Source of the DNA: Sabethes cyaneus | Taxonomy: Eukaryota > Arthropoda > Insecta > Diptera > Culicidae | Assembly: GCF_943734655.1 (NCBI RefSeq) | Contig: NC_071355.1 | Span: 59,643,449-59,707,448, forward strand | Length of the DNA: 64,000 nucleotides | Reading direction: 5' to 3' | In this document: in pieces, positions 1-12,710 of the stretch | Numbering within the stretch: position 1 is the first letter of the stretch | Layout: each line of letters starts with the position of its first letter | The notes under the pieces: model-generated | Seen by the model: the letters and a program-made list of their open reading frames with translations, nothing else | Told to the model about the DNA's origin: nothing | Databases searched by the model: none | Position numbers and translations under genes: made by a program

Positions 1-995
1 TTCACATTTTAGCATAAGCTTGAATGTGCTTTTGCGATTTATTATTTTTTCAATCAAATTTCAGTTGACAAAAAAATATGAATTTCATTCAATTACCAAT
101 TTTTTAAATTTGAATTTGAAATCAATTTTCGATGAAAGAGTTGGGTTTTATGTGAATAAAAGCTTCTATTGAATTTATCTAATATATTTTTCCTATACTG
201 TGACCTTCTAGCTTCGAAAAGTTTTGTTCATAAATTAATGTCTTCATACTATATAAATGGATCAAACTCATATAATCACTGTTGTAGTCTACGCCGACAA
301 CGTCTACGCTTATTATCCTGCATCAGCAGCAGAATATTTGAATTGAAAACTAGAATAAGATGATCTATCCACTGGAATCACAATATAAATTCCATAGACG
401 ATGAAAAATTTCCCTGCTGCAAAATATAAAGAAACGCAGACAATGGATAATTGAGAACAATTAACTGCCCTTGCCCAGCCACATTCCCGCTACTTCCGGG
501 TGTGATTATTGAATGCAAGGATTAAAAACTAGGCACTCAATCCAATGAAAGTATTTCATAAAACCATTTACGAAAGCGTGTAAAAATGTCCCAAGCAGAC
601 TGTTCAAGTTAACTTTAATTGCAAATCGTCAACCGCCGACGAAGGAACAATGGGCCTTCACTCACAATCAGAATGAATTAGTGTCTTATCGAACCAGCCT
701 ACAATCATCGTCAGCTAATTGGGTTTCGATCGCATTGTCAAATCCTTTCTTTTATTTCCTTTCAAAATCTTCTGGTTTTTCGCTGTCATTGACATTTGGA
801 TGAAGGACGAGAAGTAGTCGATTCTTTCCGAAAAAAACACAAACTTTTGATAGAAAACCGCCTTAGAGAATTGAGGTTAGAATTATATAATGAAATCATT
901 CCATTACTGTTGTAAAGCAAAACGAAACCAGTCCCGAATGCCTCGTAAAATCAGTCCAATTTTCAACTTCAAGTTGCTATTTTAAAAATTTTATT
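1..995. other. AT-rich non-coding stretch
   Basis: I see no domain-bearing reading frame, RNA gene or clear repeat here. The composition is AT-rich with many A/T runs. It precedes the inverted-repeat element that begins near 996. Confidence 0.5.
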
Positions 996-1610
996 ACCGT
1001 GCCTGCGGGTAATTCCGCGCAGCACATTATTCCGCGCACTCATCCTAAAAATCTATTTTTCAACAGTAAATTTCACTAAAACGTCATTAATAAGTATACT
1101 ATCATGGAATACCATGTTTCTTTAATGTTTTTGTTAAAAACTGACAACTTTTGCTTCGTTCGTCTGGCCAAACCAAAGGCCATTTCATTGCACGCTGACC
1201 AAAACGTGATTTCCGAATGTTGTTGTTAACAATTGTTCTAAGCGGAGGCCTAAATAATCGGAAGGTTTTTTTCGCTCCAAAAAGAGTACTTTTTATGATG
1301 AATTTGCGCTACATAGGTACATAGATGTACACTTAACTGTTTTATGGAAATAGTTATGAATAACTTATTTTTCTGTTTGTTTTGTTTAAAGATTTGTTGT
1401 GAGCGGAATTAAGAGCAGATAAATTAGTGTTGTTTATAATTCCGCGCGGATGTAGCAGGATCATATCGGGGAAAAAACAGATAGCAGAATATGCATTACT
1501 CTACAGAAAACTTTGTAGATACGTTGAAGAAAGTCCAATAAGGTTGTTCAGTACGGAAATCTGCGAAAATGACCAGGATTCCGGTCAGTACCTTACGGAA
1601 TGAAAAGCAC

Positions 1611-2730
1611 CAAATGCACAGTGATCCAAAATCAGTGAACCAAAACGTTCCCACTAGAGTTTTGAGTAGGAAATCTTGGTTTTAGGTTTGTGGAACCTTT
1701 GCAACAGTTTCTTTAGATTAAAAGATCTTTTCGTTTGGTGTAATTCAACTTTTGATTAATCCCCCTACAAGTGAAATGAAAAACTCAGTTTTCTTCAGTT
1801 TCAATATAACACACTGATGTGTTCTGCGAAGTTTTAGAGCATATTATTATGAGAAATTTTGCTGAAGTCAGTAATCTTCTATCTCTTCAGCGAAGATAGA
1901 AAAATTCTACTTCTATGAATTGTTAAAATCAATTTTTCTATTTTAGCTCTTTCTGTAGTTGTTGTATGATTTTTCCATGTTCTATAAAGTTGTACAAATA
2001 GGAAAAATACACAACTTTGCTAAATATAGTATAACTCTGTGGTTGCTTGTTTAGGAACTGTAGAACTTTTAATATAAAAAATTCCCCAATTTTGACCCCG
2101 AATTACTCGACTATCGGCAGCCGGCAGCTAAGTAATTACATGAACTAGAAACTATATGAAAAATACTACAAAATCCAGAAGGTTTCATTCGTAACCGTCT
2201 GCCGATACATACTAGTTGAGTAAATCGGGGTCGAAATTGGTTTTTTTATATTGAATTTCTACAAAGGGGGGAGGAGGGGATGTTTTTGGTCGAAATTTGC
2301 GTGACGTACTAAATGGATGTCGCCATAGAGGTATACTGTATTTGGCATAGTAGTGTATTTTTACCATTTGTACAACTTTGTAAAACATGAAAAAGTCATA
2401 CAACAATTACAAAAAGAGCTAAAACAGAGTTTAACGATTTTTTCAATCTTCGGATTTTTTTATCTTCGCTAAAGAGATAGAAGGTTACTGTCTTCAGCAA
2501 AATTTTAATAATATGCTCTAAAACTTTGCAGAACACATCAATGTGTTATATGGAAAATGACGAAAAATAAATTTTTTATTTTACTTTTAGGGGGATTAAT
2601 CAAAAGTTGAATTCCACCAAATGATAGAGCTTTCAATTTTAAGCAACACTTGCAATGGTTTCACAAACACTTTTCCTACATAAAATTCATGTGCGCACGT
2701 TTTTTTAGTTTTGGATCAATGTGAAATGGC
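1611..2730. repeat. Nested imperfect palindrome of about 1.1 kb
   Basis: The segment from about 1611 to 2165 reappears in reverse complement from about 2170 to 2730. Matching pairs include a TTGATTAATCCCCCT block near 1753 and its complement near 2590, and ACACATCA-type blocks near 1810 and 2530. The centre lies near 2165, where CCGAATTACTCGACTATCGG pairs with a complement near 2205-2225. It sits inside the 996-3511 element, so it is either that element's interior or a second fold-back element inserted into it. Confidence 0.6.
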
Positions 2731-2825
2731 GTAATTTCAGGATCACAAACGAGAATAAAACTCTAAACTATCGAATTACGCTGAACGCGTTTAATACCTT
2801 TTCAACAATTGTAAATATGTGTGAC

Positions 2826-2850
2826 AGAAAAATAAAGAATAAAGAATAAA
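2826..2850 (+). repeat. (AATAAAG)n short tandem repeat
   Basis: Three to four copies of AATAAAG follow a short sequence that could be the 3' end of a degraded plus-strand retroelement. Several LINE families in the window end in such simple tails. Nothing coding is visible immediately upstream. Confidence 0.5.
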
Positions 2851-3511
2851 GAAATTTTAGTCATCAACATAATTATTATCGCTAAGCTAATTTTAAAATG
2901 TAGCGATCGTGTAATGTATCTACTGCCTAGAGGCTATTCAAGTAAATTTGTCCAAACATTTTTGCTTGAGCCATTTTCCGGCTTTATGCAGTTTTAATCT
3001 ATTATCGTTGATGAGTGCAGTCCATTTTTTATTTAGTTGTTGCCATGTGTTATTATTAGCACTCTTTCTTATTATGCTCCAAGATGTTATGTACATGCTT
3101 GTTTGTGTTGCTAAGTCTGTTTGTTTATGGTTCCAGTTCCTACCAGAAGTCCGGACCTAAAATGTACTCATTTCAATTTTAGAATAATTTTGCCTATGGG
3201 CTTTTTTAGACTTTGTGTCTGTGATTATTACGATGAAAATATAGTGCGCGGAATTATGTACGCGTCTGAGCGGAATTATAATCAAGTCATAAATTAGTGC
3301 GCGGAATTATATGCACTGACACGTAACCGGCTGAAGCATTTTTTTCTTGTTTATTGGAACTTTACACTAACTGTCATATTTTTCTCATAAAAAGGACTAA
3401 AAATTCTATCCGATGGTGAAGTTATGGTTATTCTAACTCACCATTTGAATTTTTTACACACATCATAACATTGTCTGTGCCTTAAGTGCGCGGAATTACC
3501 AGCAGTCACGG

Positions 3512-4438
3512 TACTTACTTTTACACTCATTGATAAAACCCGAATGACGTAGAAAACTGTAGTATATTTTTATCAATTATGCACCCAGCCATGCATGGCA
3601 ACGGCAATGGTCAATTATACAGTAGAATGTCATCATTCTTTTTTCAGATATCCAGTTCTTACCAATTATCAAATTATCCAACGATGAAGTGAATACCTGC
3701 AAATTAAATAAAAGGTCCTTATTAATACTTTTTTCACATTGAAAATATTCATCGTTGTTTCGACGTATTAATACAAATATTTTATCGTTTCACTGGAAAA
3801 GCATATTTAAACTCAATTTGTATCCCGGAAACCCTTTTCATTATCATCTACATATATACAATCGTACGGGTCATCTGATTTTATCTTATTTCACCCTCAC
3901 TTCCATTCTTTCGGTTCGTTTGTGTTCGGTTTGTGCCTTTTGCAACAGGAGACAAACTCAGAGCAGAGCAGAGCCATCACATCACAGCTGCCTAACCAAA
4001 ACGTAACGCAACAAAAAAAAAACACGAAACAGCTCTAGACGAGTCGACTGTATCACTGGTTATCCTTCCGGCTCAGGACGATTTTTATCAGCAACTGCTA
4101 GGACAGGACTGCTGCTATAACCAACCAGAGCGGAGCTAGACTGCAAACGATGGTGAACAAATAAAACTAAATATGAAAACAGTTTTTATTTGTCTGAACC
4201 TTTTTACGAGTCGAATATGTTTAACGCCTGCGAAATTTCCCGACCAGCGTTGCATCTACTTCAACAGAGTTTTTTTTATTTTTACTACTTTTATCCACAG
4301 GGCTAACTGATTATTAAAATATGGGCAAGAGATAAACGGTCGGTCAAAAATTGGTCATGCACTATCAAGTGCACACCGAATATTTTCTGAATATTATTTA
4401 TATAAATAAACTTTAATTAAATTAATTCCTTTAAATGC
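3512..4438. other. No recognised gene
   Basis: Unremarkable sequence between the TIR element and the first LINE A fragment. Short open frames exist but show no family resemblance. There is an (A)n run near 4013-4022. Confidence 0.4.
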
Positions 4439-5634
4439 TCAATTACTACAAAACCCAGATAAATTTTTTAATTGGGCGTGCGATTTTCCAAATGCGAATG
4501 CAACTTCAACTTTATCAGCCGAGAACCGGAGTGGCTCTTGCCGTATTGAGAATTCTTCTCCATTGTACTCGGTCCTGGGCAACTCGTCGGCAATTCGTGG
4601 CGTGTCTCGACACACGAGCTGGTCGAGCCATCTAGCACGTTGGGCCCCTCTATTCCTGGTGCACAGTAGTCCGGTATTCTTGCGACGTGGCCAGCCCACC
4701 GTAGTCTCCCAACTTTCGCCAGGTGTGCGATGGGAATCTCTCCAAGCAGTGCCTGTAGCTCGTGATTCATATGCCTCCGCCACTCTGCGCTTTCCGTTTG
4801 TACTCCGCAACACCTTTCGTACCAATACGCCACGTGCACGTATATCTTCCGTAAGCAAAGTCGCTCCCTCAAGTCCGTAGAGGACTGCCGGTCTGATTGG
4901 CGTTTTGTACATTATCAGCTTTGCGTAGAGGCGTATGCTCCTAGATCGAAGCGTCTTGCGAAGGGAAAAATAGGCTCGATTTCCAGCTTGAATGCGTCGT
5001 TGGATCTCCTTATTTGTATTATTGTCGCTGGTGACCAGAGATCCCAAATATACGAGCTCATCACTTCCAGTACATCGCCGTCAATAGTCACGGTCCGACT
5101 TTCTCTGGAACCTCTTCCTACCATATATTTGGTTTTCGACGCATTGATTTGTAACCCTATCTTCCTAGTCTCCGTTTTTAGTCTGACGTAGATTGTGTCC
5201 ACTGTCCCAAGGTTTCTAGTAATGATGTCGAGGTCGTCTGCGAAGGCTAGGAGTTGGCTACTCTTGCTGAAGATCGTCGCTCTCGTTTCCATGCCCGTTC
5301 GCCGGATCACATCTTCAATAGCGATATTATATAACACACAGTACAGTCCATCCCCTTGCCGCAACCTTCTGTGCGATTCGAAAGGACTCGACAGTGTCCC
5401 CGAAACGGGCACGTAGCACATCACTCGCTCCCAGGTTGCTTTGATCAGCCGGGTCAGTTTGTCCGGAAAACCGTACTCGTGCATTATCTGCCATAGCAGT
5501 TCACGTTCAACTGTATCGTATGCTGCTCGGAAATCCACGAAAATATGATGCGTGGGCACGTTGTACTCTCGACATTTCTGGAGGATTTGTCGGAGAGAAA
5601 AAAATTTGATCCGTAGTAGCAAATGCGAATGCAA
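4439..5634 (-). pseudogene. LINE A copy 1: reverse transcriptase fragment
   Basis: Decayed non-LTR retrotransposon ORF2 on the minus strand. From 5634 downward it reads the palm motif FRAAYDTVERELLW, then LRQGDG, then the catalytic FADDLDI and a NASKTKYMVGRGS segment. After a frame change near 4915-5050 come LGSLVTADNN-like, RPAVLYGLE and WRRHMNHELQALLGE segments and a final RWAGHVARIPD. This order matches the RT and C-terminal region of the better preserved copy at 59,356-60,912. The 5' part and endonuclease are missing and several frameshifts break it. RTE-like affiliation is suggested by the C-terminal segments but not certain. Confidence 0.8.
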
Positions 5635-5959
5635 ATCGGGATTTACGGTTCACGCTTTCTATTGATTTTTGCATCGCTTTATCCACCTTGTTTAATGCAG
5701 AACGCCCATTTGCTATGAAATTTTCGTTAACTTTTTATTTTCAACTGTTTTCTGAATTTTCTTGACGTACCGCTTAACGATTACAAGATATTTTCAATTC
5801 CAATGATTCTGTATTCGGTATTCTGTATATTAATTCTCCCAAGCAACAATGTGAGTTTTATTGTACTCTTATGCTGGTCTTCAAGACCAATTTTGGTCTT
5901 AAATGCCATCATAAAAGTGCAATAAAACCCAAATTGTTACTTGGGCTGTCTGTATTTTG
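5635..5959. other. No recognised gene
   Basis: Short spacer between LINE A copy 1 and the minisatellite. It contains a small inverted pair around 5850-5940 in which a CAACAATGTGAGTTTTATTG-like segment is followed by a near-complement, possibly a small hairpin. Confidence 0.35.
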
Positions 5960-6152
5960 ATTAAAATGGTACTGCACGACCATATATGAATTAAATGGTT
6001 CAGTAGGACCATTGATAAGTAAAATGATTCGGTACGAATATTGTTCACTGAAGTATTTTGGTTCGGTACGAGCATAGATGGATGAAATGGTTCGGTACGA
6101 CCATTGGTGAATAAAATGATTCTATTAATTAAAATGTTTTTATACGACTATA

Positions 6153-7325
6153 TAGAGTGTTAGGTAGCTTGGTGCAGATATTTCAAGGGTTATTAAGGGA
6201 CCACATTTGATGAAAAAACAATCCTTCTACGCATATGATCAAATCTCTACCGTTACAAGATTATTGAACATTTTTCGTTTTCGGTTCTGTTTGTCTTAAA
6301 TTAGCTCTGGTACAAAAGCTATGCTAGCTAACTCAATTCTGTTACCTTCATTCGAATACATAGAAAATTTCGTACTGAATGAAAATTGCTCTTAAACCTC
6401 CTACTTCATTAAATATAGTACCGTTTTAGAAGCAAAGTTTTGAAATAAAGGTTTCTCAAGGCGTTTTTATCGAATTTCTTCTAAAAATGTGTGATAAAAC
6501 TGATTGCTTCTATTCACAAAATGAAAGCTTTGGTACCGTTTTCCAATTCTTTCTTTGACAAGAAATGTCTGTCTCTTTTAGTTTCGTTGCAATTTGATTT
6601 AAATGTATCGTGTGTAGAATTAGTATCTGAAAACTGCAAGAATTCATACAATGCGCATAGCACACTAGATTACCGCATGCGACGAACATAATCTGACACG
6701 TATGAAAAAAAAAATAACTGCAGTAATAATATTTTTCAAAAATTTAGAGTTCGCTTCCACTTTTGCGTGCTTGCTTGCAATCGTTTTCAAAAACGTCTCA
6801 GAAAGACCCGAGAAGTCAGTTTCGGTATTATTTTCCATATGCGTCTAACCGTGTCCGTCGCACGCGGTGATCTAGTGTGTGACGGATTGTAGAACGGTAC
6901 CAGAAATTAAATTGATAATTGATTTAAATTGATGCATAAAAGCAAATAGTTTTATCACGCCTTTTTAGGACAATTTTGATAAAAATGCCATGAAAAATGC
7001 TTATTTCAGAGTTTGTTGCTTCTAAAAAGCTACTAAATTTCATTAAGTAAGAAGTCTAAAAAAAAATTTTCAGAACGACATTTTCTCAGCTTTCAAATGA
7101 GAGTAATGAAATAGAGCTAGCTAGCATAGTTTTTGCACCAGAGCTAATTTAAGGCAAACATAACTGAAAACTAAAAATGTTTAGTGTTCATGCTCATGCT
7201 CATGCTCATGCTCAATGACTCTATAACGATTGAGATTTGATCATATCTGTAGAAGGATTTTTTTTCATCAAATGTGTTCCTCTACCAACCCCCGAAATAT
7301 CTGCACTAAGCTACCTTACACCCTG
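6153..7325. mobile_element. Fold-back (palindromic) TA-flanked element
   Basis: The outer ends are inverted copies: AGTGTTAGGTAGCTTGGTGC at left, and GCACTAAGCTACCTTACACC then CTG at right. Both are flanked by TA within the same minisatellite phrase. The arms keep matching inward for at least 200 bp on each side, and a second matching pair (CACACTAGATTACCGCATGC near 6660, its complement near 6870) lies close to the centre. No transposase is visible. It resembles a non-autonomous Tc1/mariner-type palindromic MITE. Confidence 0.7.
7188..7214. repeat. (TCATGC)n microsatellite
   Basis: Four and a half perfect copies of TCATGC inside the right arm of the fold-back element. They are absent from the left arm, so they expanded after the arms formed. 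Confidence 0.8.
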
Positions 7326-7714
7326 TATATGAATTAAAAGGTTCGGTACGACCATAGATGTATGAAATGGTTCGGTACAATTGATGAATACAATGATTCT
7401 GTATGGCATTTAATTAAAATGGTACGGTACGACCATTGATAAGTAAAATGATTCGGTACTATCATTGCGCAAAGAAGTATATGATCCGGTACGACCATAG
7501 ATGTATCTATTCCAAGGGCAAAATTACTAGTTTAATCTGGCTAAAAAGTAATCCCTGTTATGTTTACAAGACTGTAAATTTATTAAATATAACATCTAAA
7601 CTATGAACGTAACTTTCCCTTCAATCGAGAGAAGAGTACGTCGCGTATTTACAAAAGATAAAACATTACTTTCTTCAGTAATATTGTAGACGATTCCTTG
7701 TTCTACAAATGCCC

Positions 7715-8156
7715 CATACACTACTTTTTAAAATTTTGCTTGGCTGAGGTGCAGTAATCAAAAGAGCATAATCAAAGCGAAAAGTGTATGCCCGGCCTGA
7801 AGGTGAGCAGTAGATTCATCAATCCGCCCCTTCAACATCTTTGGCTCGAGCAGCACGTTCCTCACACAATCCGCCCCTTACTTCAAACCATTTAACTTCA
7901 CCCCCTGTCCTGACACTTGACGTGGAACTATCAAGGTTGACCCGTATTACCCTTATCAATTTTGTTGGATAACCTTGTTCAACTGAATCGAACACAGCCT
8001 GGAAGTCTACAAACAGATTTATGGGGTCGCCCATAAATTAATTGCTCGAAATTTGTACATGATCTGTGGCCAGGCTTGGCACGGTCTTTTTGCTTCGATT
8101 TTACTTTTTTGATTACTGCACCTCAGCCAAGCATAATTTAAAAAAGTGGTGTACGG
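7715..8156. mobile_element. TIR element enclosing a reverse-transcriptase fragment
   Basis: A roughly 80-bp segment at 7715-7796 containing TTGGCTGAGGTGCAGTAATC reappears inverted at 8075-8156 (GATTACTGCACCTCAGCCAA). Between the arms is about 280 bp with a minus-strand fragment of a reverse transcriptase. Either a LINE fragment was captured by a TIR element, or a LINE fragment inserted into a fold-back element. Confidence 0.6.
7806..8034 (-). pseudogene. Short reverse transcriptase fragment
   Basis: The minus-strand frame reads INLFVDFQAVFDSVEQ followed by YPTKLIRVIRVNLDSSTSSV, matching RT motif A (the VDF.AAFD box) and the helix after it in non-LTR elements. The frame is very short and breaks on both sides. 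It lies between the inverted arms at 7715-7796 and 8075-8156. It is not enough to assign a clade. Confidence 0.6.
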
Positions 8157-11100
8157 AGAATTTTATATGCAGAGTTGATTCGATAATAATTACATTTAAA
8201 ACGGTGGGTTTTCTTGTTAATAGGACGTATGAGTCTCGCCACCAAATCACAGCTGGAACTTCAGGATGATCCGATTAATTACATATAATATAGGCTGTTC
8301 AATCCCAATTATCAGAAGCTCGGAGGGCATGCCTTCTTTCTTAGCTGCCATGCCATCCTTCAATTCATTAACTGTCTTTTTATCTCGTCCAAGGCTGGTA
8401 GATCTGCAGCTTGTCTATCTATCGCAAAATCTGTTGACCGAATTTCCAAACATGATTTCAAGTCATCAGTTCGAGTATATGCAAAATAATGTGAAGAGAA
8501 GAAATTCCACATTGCTGCCTTAAGAAACATCAGCGAAGTCAGTAAACTGAGAGTTGAAATAGAAATCAAGCGTCCTACACGCGTACGATTCTACTACTAA
8601 TGAACACGTAAAATTTTGGAATTTATCACATTTATATTTATATTTATATTTATTCACAAAATTTTCTGTAGCAAGTGTTTTACGGTTTATACGATCGAAC
8701 TTTGCGTTCAGATTTTTCAGGTTTCTTTCTAATAACTTTAGTCCAATAGTTAGAATTGCTGAAAATTAAAAATCAGAGCATTACTTTAACAACACAGAAA
8801 GGTAAAAGGGCAGAAAGGTGCACATCCGATGAAAAAAGTTGTTCATTCTATAAAGCACAGAATATATTACCATTAGCAAATGAGACAAAAATCCTGAGCG
8901 CCCCATCCTAGACACGCCAATGGTGCGGCTGCTGCTACTACTACTGCTTCCGTGCTCCTACTTAACCGTGCTAAAATGAATTATTCAAAAGGGCTCAGTT
9001 GCAAATGCTCCACTATCTGCCAAGTAATCCGCATGGGAAGAACCCAACCCGAGCGAGCTGGGGCGTGTAATCCGCGAGTTTGCAATTCTGGGTCGAGGGC
9101 CAACATTCTAGATCACGAAACTTTTCAGCGGCATAATGATTGGCGCGGTTGGTATCGAGTGGATGGACGACACATTATTGATTTATTTTTCAAGTGTTAT
9201 CATTCACCATGTCTCAGCGTCGTTCCGTTGTTGTGACAATCCGCCAATGATGATTCCGGGGAAATTATCTCCCCCTGTTGTGTGACGGTGGGTCAAGTTG
9301 AATCGAGTTTCGAATGTATGTGAAGATGAGATGCTAAAGAAAGGAGAATGTTTTTTAGTAATTGGTTGCCTCTGTTCGCTGTTTGTTTACCATTTTATCC
9401 CTTTTTACTGACATATTCGATATTTTAGTATAAGTCATATATGATATCCATACATAATACATCGTCGTAGTTATTGCTTGGATAAGTTTATCCTTTTCAG
9501 ATCGCAATGATTCAGATTCGTCAAGAAGCAAATTGAGATGTTAGACGATCTATCTTAAAGGATCAGGCAACAAGTACTTCCGGTGATATACCAGAAGAAA
9601 ATCAACTCTAAACCAAACAAATTACTCACAGCATTCTGCACTAAAACAATCTCCATAAATTGCCTGTGCATTAGTTTTATGGCGACAGCAATAAGCACTC
9701 GAATTTCCAGCACGAAAAGAGCATACACGATAATGGCATATATCTCAATTTTTATTCCACCCACCCCCGTCGTTGCTATTTGTTGAAAGACTAAAATAAC
9801 CCCCACCAACAGGGGGTTTCAAAGAATATATGAAACAAATATACTAAAAAAAGTTCACAATCTCCACCTTTTGATGGCCAATGTTTTCCAGTTCTGTCAA
9901 CGTTCCGGCAATGGTGGTATAGTATGTTCGTATTCGCTTGTTAGCCGAAATGAAAAAGTTTCCCCGGAAAAACTTGGTTGAAATATCACCCGTCGCCGCT
10001 ATACGGAGGACGCTCTCCACCAACTTCGTAGCGAGCCTTCGTGGGCTGCACTAAGCCGCTTATTTGTACGCGCGGTGACCAACCGAATTTATGGAAGAAA
10101 CAGAAACTACACCACAAGAATAGACATAATTTATGGCCATCGCATTGGTGTCGTTTCCGCCGTTTACTTTCGGCACTGTATAGAGGTAGGTGAATGTTCA
10201 ACGGTTCCGGTGCGATGCCGGCAGGTTGCCGAAGCTACCAGAAAGAAGCTTTCAAAAGTATGTTTGCGCTTATTTTTCTAGGAAATCGTTTGAAAACCAG
10301 CAAACGTCCGGAGTATTATTTTACTGGATTGTATCATTTGAAAACAGTGCTACTTAAATATTTTAGAGGCAGCACTGTTACGGATTGTTGACGGTAGAAG
10401 CCACGACTCGTGAAAATATTTACGGTATTCCACATGGTTTGCGATAGATTGACCGAGTAAAAATGTTTTATAAGAGCGGTGATCTTTCACCGTAGGAAAT
10501 CCATGCCTGAAAATGTGCGAGTATGATTCCTATTTCCGCATGTCACTTGCGCCCTCGTCAGGTTTTGGCGTTTCATTTCGTAAACGTCAACCGTGATACG
10601 AACTCCGTGAACTCATTCAATCAGGAATATGAAAAAATGTCAACTCATTTCCACTGGAGACGAGTTGAAAAGAGATAACAGTGGCAAGGTTGTGCCACGA
10701 ATAGTTTAACTTACAATATTGAAATATTACGAAAGTGTTAGTAAAGTAAAGTGAATGATTCATGACGACATATCATCAAATGGATAAACAAAATTGGGCG
10801 AAAAATTATCCTGACAAAATTGCCAGACGACTGAAAAAATAATTATTGGATCTTTTGGCATTAGACGTGCACTCAATTTCTTTTACAAAAAAATAGTTGT
10901 TTCTTACACGAAACATTTTTTAGTTCAGAAAGGGAAAAACTCTATAAAATAAGTTTATCCCTCACTTTCCTAGCTCTAACCCTTCCGTCGTCGTCGGCGA
11001 TTTTTTTTGATGGTTTTTGTCTCCGATGTGTGGTCCAGTGGTTGTACTAAATAAACTACACGATGCGACTGGCTGGCTGGCTGGCCGTGTCTGTCTGTCT

Positions 11101-12180
11101 GATGAATTGCTGTTGCTACTTTTTTGTTTCTGTGGCAAACCATGCCCAACGACGGACGGTTTGTAGCGAGACGGAATGTGATTTTATTTTCAACCTCTGG
11201 GTCAGCCAGGAATGGAAATTGGACTTGATGCTTGCTTGCTAGCTCTTTTCCATTTACTTTCAGCTGGCAGTTTTCCGCTTGAAGCTTGCCGCGGCGATGT
11301 GATGAATACAAAGAAGGCCATTCCTACGGAATGAAGAAAATTTTCTGTACGGTTCGGTTCGGGAGAGCCATGTTCATAGAAAAACGGGGAAGCTTTTAAA
11401 TATATTCAAATGAAATAGCATCGACTATTATTGTTGTCAGCAGCACAGTCGTGAGCTGGACGAATGATTTATAGAAGTTCTACAAGTAACTTTATTCGGG
11501 TGCTTTTCGATTCGGAAAAAGCGTCTTTGAAATAAAATTTTTGAATAGGTGAAATCGATGGATGAGTCCAGGGAGTTAGGATTCCATTGAATCGTATATA
11601 GATGTTTTGGTTTTTCACTAAAAAAACCATCCTGGTTTTTCTTAATAATATCAGCAATTCTAAAACTAATCAACTGAACTACTGAAACCACAGCAAAACT
11701 ATTGGAACGTACCAAGTATGAAACCCAAAATATTTTGGCATTTGATTTAATTTATATTCTGTTTAATTTCTAATAGCTCGTACTGTGCCAAATCCATAGT
11801 AGTTAAATGAAAACGTTCTAATTAGGATAATAAACTTTGCATAATTAATTCCATGGAAAACAGAATTTATGAAAAATAACGGGATTTTATCCGCATACCG
11901 TTCAATTAAAATGCCTCGCCGTTTCAGGCGTTGTTTTCCACTCGCAACATTACCTGCCAGCATGAGATTGAAATAATTCGACCTTTACTTTGGGCATGCT
12001 GTTTTTGAAATTAGCTGTGTCGCAGCGAAAAAATAGTCAAACCGCAGCGGCATCATAGCTGTTCACTAGCTAAACAAAAGCGGAAAACAACAGACTATAA
12101 TCGGCTAAAATAGAGAGATATTAAAAGATAATCTAAAACAAATTTCTCAATTCTTCGAAAGTGGCATTTTTATAATAGCG
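8157..12180. other. Long stretch without a recognised gene
   Basis: About 4 kb with several 60-110-codon frames (for example 8952-9236 + and 9986-10201 -), none resembling a known protein. It contains a (TATATT)n run near 8634-8660 and a (CTGG)n run near 11062-11082. The 9000-11300 part is less AT-rich and less repetitive than its surroundings and could hold untranslated exons or regulatory DNA of a host gene, but no splice-consistent gene can be shown. Confidence 0.4.
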
Positions 12181-12381
12181 ACCATCAATATATCTGTCGT
12201 CGTCGCCGTCAGCAGCCAGAGCCGGAGTAGCTCGTGCTGCTTCAAGTAGTCGTCTCTATTCAATTCGATCTTAGGCCAGTCGTCGTCAATTTCCCAGTCA
12301 TCTCAGAAGTCGCAAGTCGCTTTTGACCTATTCGAGACGTCTTGCACGTTGAGCTGCTGTATTCCTGATGTCGGCGGGGTT

Positions 12382-12710
12382 TTATTGTTTTATTGTTTTA
12401 CAATCCATCTGACTTAAAGTCTAAATGAAGTACTATTAACACTACCTAATAATAATCTACGACAATTGCATTGTCACCAATCGCTTGAACTTATTCAACG
12501 GTTCACCGAATTCAAAATACTCCTCTACTTGTTTGAAAGTTTTTATACACGATGCCACTGGTTCATTGCGGCCAAATTCAGTGCGGTGAAATCTGTTAGT
12601 CAGCAGTGACGTCGGTCTCAGAGTCCTTTGAGATACGCGAAAGTTTAGAAGCGACAGCAACTTTGGACAATCAATCTCGCCATTCAGCAGTTTGGCCACG
12701 AACAACGCCT
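12382..12710 (-). pseudogene. C-terminal fragment of a second LINE, inserted in LINE A
   Basis: The minus-strand frame reads LFVAKLLNGEIDCPKLLSLL, then a NFRVSQRTLR segment, an FHRTEFGRNEP segment and FEFGEPLNKF, and stops at 12457. This is the pattern seen at the extreme C-terminus of Jockey-type ORF2 proteins. A TTTTATTG-type simple tail at 12382-12400 marks its 3' end. GGGGTT at 12376-12381 and 12711-12716 looks like a target-site duplication in the interrupted LINE A copy. It is a strongly 5'-truncated insertion. Confidence 0.65.

Larger units (their letters stand above)
996..3511. mobile_element. TA-flanked inverted-repeat element with ATTCCGCGC motifs
   Basis: The ends are inverted copies. 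The left end reads ACCGTGCCTGCGGGTAATTC and continues to CCGCGC; the right end is GCGCGGAATTACCAGCAGTC followed by ACGGT. Both are flanked by TA. The motif ATTCCGCGC or its complement recurs near both ends (about 1011, 1030, 1440, 3245, 3300, 3488), as expected of subterminal transposase-binding repeats. No transposase is readable, so it is a non-autonomous or composite element. The TA flank fits the Tc1/mariner group, but TA could be chance, and the superfamily is an inference. Confidence 0.6.
5960..7512. repeat. GGTACGACCAT minisatellite, split by a fold-back element
   Basis: Diverged tandem units built on GGTACGACCATNGATG plus AATGATTC or AATGGTTC occupy 5960-6150 and resume at 7326-7512. 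The unit is about 32-36 bp. The intervening 1.17 kb is a separate inserted element. Confidence 0.7.
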
